A DNA stretch of 12,812 bases from BOG-933 sp037132135 (GTDB taxonomy: Bacteria > Pseudomonadota > Alphaproteobacteria > Azospirillales > Azospirillaceae). The notes under the pieces are model-generated. The model was not told the DNA's origin. It did no database searches and saw only the letters and a program-made list of their open reading frames with translations. The DNA is taken from the NCBI GenBank assembly GCA_037132135.1, contig JBAXPR010000101.1, positions 1 through 12,812 of the forward strand, read 5' to 3'. The position numbers and the translations under genes were made by a program. Positions 7,683-12,812 of this stretch are shown piece by piece (position 1 is the stretch's first letter; each line of letters opens with the position of its first letter).

Positions 7683-9311
7683 ATGATGTCTAAACCAGGG
7701 TTGGCGAAAATCAGGGTTTCGGAAGCTATGCTGCTCGGCATCGGCCTGATCGATGAGCAGCATCAATCGCTGGTCGCGCTTTTCAATGCCCTGATTGACC
7801 GCCTCAACGACGGATTTTCGGATAGCGAAAGACAGGTCTTGGTCAATCGGCTGTTCGAATACACGCAATACCACTTTACCGCTGAAGAACAGATAATGGA
7901 CTCCTGCAAATATGCAAAGCGCCATTCTCACAAGAAACAGCATGATGCGTTCGTCATGAACATAAAAGACTTCGCCAACGGCAAGGCGATGTCGCCACAG
8001 GGTGTAATGGAAATTGCCCAATTTCTGAGTGTCTGGATACAGCAGCATATATTGATTGCCGACAAGGAGATGGGGGCTTTCGTCTCCGGTCCGCCCGCAT
8101 CGGTGGTGCCGGAGGCCGGACTGGCCGCCGAGGTCGATCGATACCTCAGGGACGACGGCGCGCCCGACAAGGAGATGTCGGCCCGGCGCGAGATCGAGCG
8201 GCATCGGCTGTGGCTGACAGGGAAGAGTTCGCGGCGCGCCGAACTGGAATTCCGCGATATGTCCGAGTTGACCCTGGATGCGGTGGATTTGAGTTCGGCG
8301 GCACTGACCGGGGTCAACCTTGCCAAGGCGAGCCTCCGCGGCGCCAATCTTGCGAACGCCGTGCTGGTGGGCGCCGACCTCGAGAAAGCCGATCTGTCCG
8401 ACGCCAACCTGACCGGGGCGGATCTGCGCGGCGCCAATCTCCACCGCGCCCAGTTGACCGCGGCGATCCTCCGCGGGGCGGACCTGTGTTCCCGGGGCGC
8501 CAGGGAGAACTCGATCCCCGGGATGCCCGATGTCGGGTCGGTTCCGACGGTGCTCGTCGAGGCCAGACTGGAGAAGGCGGTGCTCTCGAACGCCAAACTG
8601 GCGGGTTGCGATTTTACCGGTGCCGATCTCGCCGATGCCGATTTGGCCGGCGCCGACTTGTCGGGGTCGGTGATGATTGGCGCCGACCTAGGGGGCGTCA
8701 GGTTCGATGGCGCGAACCTGAACGGCGCGGTGATCGACCTGGCGATGCTCGACGACGCCAGCGTGAAAGCGATTGCCGCCGTCGGCAGCGTTGTTGGACC
8801 GTCCCATGCCGATCTGACGCTGTCCGACTTCGTTGCCGCGATCAAGGAGCACGAACTCTGGATCGAGAGCGCCGGCGCCGAAGGTCGCAGACTGGACCTC
8901 GACCGGGTGTCGATTCCGACCGTGAAGATGACCGGACGCCGGCTTGCCGGGTGTCGGATGCGCCGCTGCCGGGTCGCCGGGGGCGAATGGCCCGGAACCG
9001 ACCTCAGCATGGCTGACCTCTCCTATTCGGATCTGCGGGGCTTGAACCTTGAGCGGTGCGTGCTCCGGGGGACGAGCCTGCGCCACGCCAATCTTGCCGG
9101 CGCCGATCTTGCGTCGGCGATCCTCGACGCCCTGCCTCTGGCAGGGGGCGGCCGCACGTGGCCGACCAATCTCGAAGGAGCCAATCTCTCGGGCGCCGAC
9201 CTGTCGAAAGCCTCGCTGGTTGGTGTCATTCTCCGCCGGGCGGACCTGACCGGTTGCCTCGTCGAGGGCATCATCGTGCGGGAGACCGATTTTGACGGGG
9301 CAAAAAGGTAG
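7683..9311 (+). CDS. Bacteriohemerythrin domain fused to pentapeptide repeats
   Basis: 542 residues. Residues about 8-135 are a bacteriohemerythrin domain with all seven expected diiron ligands at family spacing: His27 (IDEQHQ), His64 and Glu68 (YHFTAEE), His83 and His87 (HKKQHDAF), His122 and Asp127 (QHILIAD). Such domains bind O2, and some respond to NO or redox state. A leader helix (EIERHRLWL, 170-178) opens a run of about 30 pentapeptide repeats of A(D/N)LXX type (about 186-355), interrupted by a loop near 280. A second leader (AIKEHELWI, 386-394) opens about 25 more (402-542). Pentapeptide repeats form a right-handed quadrilateral beta-helix. There is no signal peptide, so the protein should be cytosolic. 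The diguanylate cyclase gene starts 7 bp after its stop. The hemerythrin half is much poorer in G+C than the repeat half. Domain calls are firm; the role, perhaps O2/diiron sensing on a scaffold, is inference. Confidence 0.9.
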   Translation: MMSKPGLAKIRVSEAMLLGIGLIDEQHQSLVALFNALIDRLNDGFSDSERQVLVNRLFEYTQYHFTAEEQIMDSCKYAKRHSHKKQHDAFVMNIKDFANGKAMSPQGVMEIAQFLSVWIQQHILIADKEMGAFVSGPPASVVPEAGLAAEVDRYLRDDGAPDKEMSARREIERHRLWLTGKSSRRAELEFRDMSELTLDAVDLSSAALTGVNLAKASLRGANLANAVLVGADLEKADLSDANLTGADLRGANLHRAQLTAAILRGADLCSRGARENSIPGMPDVGSVPTVLVEARLEKAVLSNAKLAGCDFTGADLADADLAGADLSGSVMIGADLGGVRFDGANLNGAVIDLAMLDDASVKAIAAVGSVVGPSHADLTLSDFVAAIKEHELWIESAGAEGRRLDLDRVSIPTVKMTGRRLAGCRMRRCRVAGGEWPGTDLSMADLSYSDLRGLNLERCVLRGTSLRHANLAGADLASAILDALPLAGGGRTWPTNLEGANLSGADLSKASLVGVILRRADLTGCLVEGIIVRETDFDGAKR

Positions 9312-9318
9312 CGGGGCC

Positions 9319-11352
9319 ATGCCCACTGACGCCACTCACGGACTGTTGCCCCGGATCGCCGCTCTTGTGCTGGTCGGCGTCCTCGGGCTGGCCGCATCCC
9401 CGGGCTGGGCCGATGCGGTGCCGTCGTCGGTCACCCTGCAGCTCAAGTGGCGGCATCAGTTCCAGTTCGCCGGCTACTACGCGGCGCTGGAAAAAGGCTA
9501 TTACCGCGAGGCCGGGCTCAACGTCCGCATCGTGGAAGCGAAGCCGGAGACCGACGTGGTCGACGAGGTGGTCTCGGGGCGGGCGAGCTTTGGGATCGGA
9601 ACCAGCGCCCTGGTGCTGTCCCGGGCCCGCGGCAAACCCGTGGTGGTGCTGGGCGTCGTCTTCCAGCATTCGCCGCTGGTCATCCTGGTGAGACCGGACG
9701 CGGGCATCGGGTCGGTCCATGATCTGGCCGGCAAGCGCCTCATGCTGGAGCACAACGCCGAGGAGTTGCTGGCCTATCTCCACCGCGAGGGAGTGCCCGT
9801 GGATGCCCTTCACACCCTCCCGCATGATTTGACGCTCGACGACCTGATACTGGGCAGGGTTGACGCGGTCAGTGCCTACGCGACCGATGAGCCGTTCTTC
9901 CTGGAGCGACGGAACATACGTTATCTGACCTTCTCGCCGCGTTCCGCCGGCATCGACTTCTATGGCGACAACCTGTTCACCTCCGAGGCGGAGTTGCGCG
10001 ACCATCCCGAGCGGGTCCGGGCGGTCCGGGAGGCCAGCATGAGGGGCTGGCGATACGCGATGGCCCATCCTGAGGAAATCGCCGACCTGATCCTCTCACG
10101 CTACTCCGACCGTCACACCCGCGAACATCTGCTCTTCGAAGCCGACCGGATGCGGTCGCTGGTGCTCTCCGACCTTGTCGAGCCCGGTTACATGTTTTTG
10201 GGTCGGTGGACGCATATTGCCGAAATCTATACCGAACTCGGTCTGCTGCGGGGCAATGACGATCTCCGGGGCTTCCTTTACGACCCGGCGGCCTGGGATG
10301 AACAGGAACGGCGCAAGTTGTTCGCCGCGATCGCGATGGCCTTGGCCGCGGGAGCCGTGCTGGCTCTGATCGCCGCCGTTTTGTTCCGGTTGAACCGCCG
10401 TTTGAAGATTGAGGTCGCCGCCCGGGAACGCGCCATGGCCGCGGCCCGGGACAGTGCCGACATGCTGCGTTTCATCGCCGAAAACACCCGTGACGTCATT
10501 TGGGTGATGGACATCGCGAGCCGTCGGATCAGCTATGTCAGCCCGTCGGTCGAGCGGATGCGCGGTTACGCCGTCGACGAAATCATATCCCAGCCCATCG
10601 AACGGACTCTGACCGGGGAGTCATTCGAACGGGTCTCGACCATGCTCGACGAGACCATCGCCCGCTGGGAAGCCGGTGATCGCAGCGACACGATGACCGT
10701 GACCGAGGTGGATCAACCGCACAAGGACGGAAGCATTATCCAAACCGAGGTGGTCAGCACGCTCCACGCCGATGCCGAAGGCCGCTTGGTTTCAGTCCTC
10801 GGCGTGACCCGCAACGTTACCGAACGCAAGCGTGCCGACGAGGAAATCCGGCGACTGGCGTTCGTGGACCCGCTGACGGCACTGCCGAACCGCCGCTCGC
10901 TGCTCGACCGGTTAAGCCAGCACGTTGCCTGGGCCAAACGGGAAAAGCGAAAGCTGGCCCTGCTGTTCATCGACCTCGACCGGTTCAAGGGCATCAACGA
11001 TAGCCTCGGCCACGAGATCGGGGACCTGCTTCTGCAGTCGGTGGCCACCCGTATCCGCGAGTCCGATACGGCGGCGCGCATCGGGGGCGATGAATTCGTG
11101 GTCCTGCTGCCCGACGTCCGCGACATTGTCGACGCCACCTCGGTGGTCGAAAAGATGCGGCGCGCGATCGAACGGCCGTTTCAGATGCCCGACGGACGGA
11201 CGCTCACCGTCTCCGCCAGCGTTGGGGTTGCGGTCTACCCGGATCACGGTCAGGATGGCCGCGATCTGCTCCGCTATGGCGACGAGGCGATGTATCGCGC
11301 CAAAAGGTCAATCGGCCTTCAGCCCAGCCCCCCGGCCGGCTTTCAAGGCTGA
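9319..11352 (+). CDS. Diguanylate cyclase with periplasmic NMT1/THI5-like domain, TM and PAS
   Basis: 677 residues from ATG 9319; AAGG at 9305-9308 lies 10 bases upstream. The frame is open from TTG 9292, but that would overlap the previous gene and displace the signal peptide. Order: signal peptide (1-31, likely cut after GWA); an NMT1/THI5-like solute-binding domain (about 37-260) opening with LQLKWRHQFQFAGYYAALEK, typical of sensor proteins with this fold; a helical linker; one TM segment (about 335-357); PAS (about 382-510); GGDEF domain (about 516-670) with GGDEF at 589-593 and FIDLDRFKGIND. An RxxD inhibitory site (Arg580-Asp583) lies five residues before GGDEF, so product feedback is expected. 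It makes c-di-GMP from two GTP at the inner membrane, presumably tuned by a periplasmic ligand. NMT1 relatives bind thiamin-pyrimidine precursors or other small organics, but the ligand here is unknown. The 7-bp spacing indicates co-expression with the hemerythrin fusion. Confidence 0.93.
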   Translation: MPTDATHGLLPRIAALVLVGVLGLAASPGWADAVPSSVTLQLKWRHQFQFAGYYAALEKGYYREAGLNVRIVEAKPETDVVDEVVSGRASFGIGTSALVLSRARGKPVVVLGVVFQHSPLVILVRPDAGIGSVHDLAGKRLMLEHNAEELLAYLHREGVPVDALHTLPHDLTLDDLILGRVDAVSAYATDEPFFLERRNIRYLTFSPRSAGIDFYGDNLFTSEAELRDHPERVRAVREASMRGWRYAMAHPEEIADLILSRYSDRHTREHLLFEADRMRSLVLSDLVEPGYMFLGRWTHIAEIYTELGLLRGNDDLRGFLYDPAAWDEQERRKLFAAIAMALAAGAVLALIAAVLFRLNRRLKIEVAARERAMAAARDSADMLRFIAENTRDVIWVMDIASRRISYVSPSVERMRGYAVDEIISQPIERTLTGESFERVSTMLDETIARWEAGDRSDTMTVTEVDQPHKDGSIIQTEVVSTLHADAEGRLVSVLGVTRNVTERKRADEEIRRLAFVDPLTALPNRRSLLDRLSQHVAWAKREKRKLALLFIDLDRFKGINDSLGHEIGDLLLQSVATRIRESDTAARIGGDEFVVLLPDVRDIVDATSVVEKMRRAIERPFQMPDGRTLTVSASVGVAVYPDHGQDGRDLLRYGDEAMYRAKRSIGLQPSPPAGFQG

Positions 11353-11370
11353 AACTCCGGGCTCCCCGTA

Positions 11371-11424
11371 CAAATTACAAAAATTAAGACCGGCTGGCGG
11401 GTCAGGGCGGCGGTTCTCGCCGCC
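11371..11424 (-). terminator. Possible terminator for the minus-strand unit
   Basis: Read on the minus strand after the HDOD stop, there is a perfect 7-bp hairpin GGCGGCG/CGCCGCC (11406-11424, 5-base loop). A weaker hairpin follows, GACC/GGTC (11388-11403), and then TTAATTTTTGTAATTTG (11371-11387). The second stem is only 4 bp, so terminator strength is uncertain. The A+T-rich stretch and its place between convergent genes support a termination zone. A short CGGG/CCCG stem at 11358-11368, just after the plus-strand gene, has no T-run. Confidence 0.4.
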
Positions 11425-11448
11425 GAAGCGGTGGGCCGCGGAGGCGGA

Positions 11449-12387
11449 TCACCAGAGACCGCGGAGGGTCTGAAAAATCCCGATCCAGCCGTCAAGCCGG
11501 TCGACCACGCCGAGTTCGGCCAGATAGGTGTGATCGATATCGCGCCGAAAGCCGGTATCCAGGTAACCGGGCCGGCTCTCGGCGCGAGCCAGGAATTGCG
11601 CGATATGGGTGATGGCAATGACGTCGAAGCTGTTGGACCCGCTGGCTGCCGGCCGATGGTGGTAGGCCACCGCCTCGACGATGGTGTCGTTGAACCCCCA
11701 GAGGCCAAGCAGATAAGCCCCCAGCAGGGCATGATCGGCCTGAAACAACCGATGTTCGACCCGGTCGATGCCGAGACCGTCGCGCTCGGCCTCTCTTGCC
11801 GCCCGCTGAAACCCGGCGGGAAAATTGGCCGCCAGCACCACCGTCCCGATATGGGCGAGCAGGCTGGCGCAGGCCGCAGCCTGGACGGTGGCAAGCGGCA
11901 GCCCCTCGGCGACCGCGATGCAGCGGGCCAGTTCCGAGGTCTTCAGACTGCGCCGGCTAACCCGCTCCAGGACCAGACTGATCTCGGAGACGCCGGAAAA
12001 TCGCCCAAACACCCCCGAATGCAGAACCAGCGTCCTAATCGAATCGAAGCCCAGCATCTGAATGGCGCTTTCAACATCGGTCACCGCTTCGGGCAAGCCG
12101 AAATAGCCGGAGTTGATCAGCTTGAGCAATTGGGCGGTCAGGGCAACGTCGCTGCGCACCATGCCGGCCAGCGTGTGGGCGCTGCCGGTTTCGGACTCCA
12201 GTTCCGCCAGCATTTCGGGAAACAGGCGCGGCAGGGCCGGGAGCACGCGCAGACCGGCGGCCATCGCGCTCAGATCGGGGCTGCTCAGCAGGCGGCGAAG
12301 GCCCAGCGACCGCCGCACCGCGGCCATCACGGTCTCGGGACTGCAGGGCTTGGACAGCCATTGGTGGGCGGGACCGATGGTGCGCAC
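11449..12387 (-). CDS. HDOD-domain fragment, 3' part of a split REC-HDOD regulator
   Basis: About 312 residues are open from GTG 12387. The first dozen residues (RTIGPAHQWLSKP) are the last strand of a receiver domain, including its conserved Lys, so this is not a natural N-terminus. The rest is an HDOD domain: a segment with LPALPRLFPEML, then SDVALTAQLLKLINSGYFGLP, then AIQMLGFDSIRTLVL, and later helices with LAHIGTVVLA and AVAYHHRPA. HDOD is a non-catalytic relative of HD domains found in bacterial signalling regulators. I see no ribosome binding site before GTG 12387, so independent translation is doubtful. It shares its frame with the receiver fragment upstream and is best seen as the remainder of one gene. 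The protein ends at Trp (RGLW), with the stop at 11449-11451. Confidence 0.75.
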   Translation of the reverse strand: MRTIGPAHQWLSKPCSPETVMAAVRRSLGLRRLLSSPDLSAMAAGLRVLPALPRLFPEMLAELESETGSAHTLAGMVRSDVALTAQLLKLINSGYFGLPEAVTDVESAIQMLGFDSIRTLVLHSGVFGRFSGVSEISLVLERVSRRSLKTSELARCIAVAEGLPLATVQAAACASLLAHIGTVVLAANFPAGFQRAAREAERDGLGIDRVEHRLFQADHALLGAYLLGLWGFNDTIVEAVAYHHRPAASGSNSFDVIAITHIAQFLARAESRPGYLDTGFRRDIDHTYLAELGVVDRLDGWIGIFQTLRGLW

Positions 12388-12405
12388 GACGGCATCGCGA
12401 TCGGT

Positions 12406-12675
12406 TTAGCCGGACAGAATGATACGGACGGCGCGCGGACAGAGGGTGGCAATCTTTGAAAACAGGGCGGCGCCGTCCATCTCCGGCATCCGCATGTCGG
12501 AGATCACCACATCGGCCGGACGGTTCGCCATCAGCGTCAGGGCGGCCGCGCCGGACGGGCAGAAGCTCATCTCCCACTCGCCGCGCTGCCCGAGCAGGCA
12601 GCGGCGCAAGCCGTTGAGCAGGTTGAGGTCGTCGTCAACGAAGACGATATGGGGCCGGGGCGGCGGGGCGGTCAT
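12406..12675 (-). CDS. Receiver-domain fragment, 5' part of a split REC-HDOD regulator
   Basis: 89 residues from ATG 12675. It has the first four beta strands of a receiver domain: acidic residues in FVDDDLN (12-18), phospho-acceptor Asp60 in ISDMRMPEMDG, and Ser88 in IILSG at the switch position. It then stops at TAA (12406-12408), before the strand carrying the conserved Lys. The missing part follows directly in the same frame. Its ATG overlaps the stop of the upstream kinase (ATGA, 12672-12675), a normal coupled kinase/regulator arrangement. As it stands the fragment lacks the beta5-alpha5 surface and is unlikely to fold or signal normally. Confidence 0.8.
   Translation of the reverse strand: MTAPPPRPHIVFVDDDLNLLNGLRRCLLGQRGEWEMSFCPSGAAALTLMANRPADVVISDMRMPEMDGAALFSKIATLCPRAVRIILSG
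12408..12408 (-). other. Candidate nonsense substitution (CAA to TAA)
   Basis: The plus-strand base A at 12408 makes codon 90 TAA on the minus strand. A G here would give CAA (Gln) and restore one continuous REC-HDOD reading frame. The ancestral base is inferred from the conserved receiver pattern, not observed. Confidence 0.5.
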
Positions 12676-12812
12676 GGCGCGTCCGCCTGCTGCTCCAGCG
12701 GCAACGTGAAGACGAAACGGGTGCCGCCCCCGGGCACGCCTTCGAAATCGATCGTTCCACCCATGCCTATCCGGTTAAGACATACACCCACTACATGTGG
12801 GATGTATCCAGT
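12672..12812 (-). CDS. Histidine kinase C-terminus (partial, disrupted upstream)
   Basis: The frame is open from the right edge to TGA 12672-12674. The last 30 residues, beginning MGGTIDFEG and ending FVFTLPLEQQADAP, are the typical end of a HATPase domain: the strand after the GTGLGLA box, a GGGTRF turn, and the final LPL strand. The 16 codons before them (GYIPHVVGVCLNRIG) do not resemble the expected GTGLGLA helix, so kinase homology appears to stop near 12765. The stop overlaps the start of the REC-HDOD gene by four bases, so the two were a kinase/regulator pair. Either an insertion has truncated the kinase or the right edge contains an assembly join. Confidence 0.6.
   Translation of the reverse strand, partial: TGYIPHVVGVCLNRIGMGGTIDFEGVPGGGTRFVFTLPLEQQADAP
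12765..12812. mobile_element. Possible end of an inserted element at the window edge
   Basis: These 48 bases are about 48% G+C, well below the flanking gene, and their translation in the kinase frame does not fit the HATPase fold. They contain a near-perfect hairpin (12782-12807). Abrupt loss of homology together with a structured, A+T-richer end is what an insertion-sequence terminus looks like. No transposase is visible because the window ends, and I cannot name a family. Confidence 0.3.
12782..12807. repeat. Imperfect hairpin at the right edge
   Basis: ATACA (12782-12786) and CCCAC (12787-12791) pair with TGTAT (12803-12807) and GTGGG (12797-12801). The result is a 10-bp stem with a TACAT loop and one unpaired A at 12802. 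Bulged subterminal hairpins are known at the ends of some insertion sequences, such as the IS200/IS605 group, but a hairpin alone does not prove that origin. Confidence 0.5.

Larger units (their letters stand above)
11449..12675 (-). pseudogene. REC-HDOD response regulator interrupted by one in-frame stop
   Basis: Reading straight through from ATG 12675 to the TGA at 11449-11451 gives 408 codons: a receiver domain (about 9-125) joined to an HDOD domain (about 135-400). The only interruption is TAA at codon 90, between IILSG and TDRDAVVRTIGP. In intact proteins of this layout this position follows LSG and is commonly Gln or another polar residue; CAA to TAA is a single C-to-T change. No frameshift is needed, since both parts share one frame. 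Alternatives are a sequencing or assembly error, or stop-codon read-through; nothing in the local sequence suggests the latter. The gene follows the partial histidine kinase in a coupled pair. Confidence 0.75.

Noticed and set aside
8250..9300. Regular 15-bp periodicity (GCCGACCT-like units) that could suggest a CRISPR array or satellite repeat.
   Set aside because: The period is one pentapeptide, the units are degenerate and there are no unique spacers. It is coding repeat sequence.
11431..12459. A 342-codon plus-strand open frame opposite the HDOD gene.
   Set aside because: It shows no domain pattern and is antisense to a clear HDOD domain, so it is a composition artefact.

Overview
The window is G+C-rich DNA, close to 65-70% in most coding stretches, with dense co-directional signalling genes, ATGA start/stop overlaps and many multi-domain two-component and c-di-GMP proteins. 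This suggests an alphaproteobacterium of the Rhodospirillales / Magnetospirillum-Azospirillum type. That placement rests on gene style alone and is moderate confidence. No tRNA, rRNA, CRISPR array or complete transposon is visible.

Layout. (1) Positions 156-7426, plus strand, look like one operon of three genes: a REC + HD-GYP response regulator (c-di-GMP phosphodiesterase), a secreted histidine-phosphatase-fold protein, and an 1803-residue hybrid sensor kinase (two membrane segments, HAMP-like, degenerate GAF-like, five PAS, HisKA, HATPase, REC, REC, HPt). (2) A 256-bp AT-richer gap (7427-7682) holds a 12-bp palindrome and a possible sigma70-type promoter. (3) Positions 7683-11352, plus strand, hold a tight two-gene unit: a bacteriohemerythrin domain fused to about 50 pentapeptide repeats, and, 7 bp later, a membrane diguanylate cyclase (periplasmic NMT1/THI5-like binding domain, TM, PAS, GGDEF). 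(4) After a 96-bp convergent gap, the minus strand carries, in transcription order, the 3' end of a histidine kinase (12812-12672) and a REC-HDOD response regulator (12675-11449). An in-frame TAA at codon 90 of the latter splits it in two.

How the genes fit together (inference). The hybrid kinase can run a complete His-Asp-His-Asp relay, and the HD-GYP regulator at the head of its operon is the obvious receiver, giving signal-controlled c-di-GMP breakdown. The second unit supplies the opposite activity: a diguanylate cyclase tuned by a periplasmic small molecule, made with a diiron protein that could sense or carry O2 or NO. The third unit is a kinase/HDOD-regulator pair that appears damaged twice, by the stop codon and by loss of kinase homology near 12765 at the right edge.

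Most notable points: the hemerythrin-pentapeptide fusion, whose two halves differ sharply in base composition (about 44% versus 69% G+C in 120-bp samples); the single-base-explainable nonsense codon in the REC-HDOD gene; and the imperfect hairpin in foreign-looking sequence at the right edge. I did not find a clearly new multi-gene system. The hemerythrin-pentapeptide / diguanylate cyclase pair is the best candidate for new biology.
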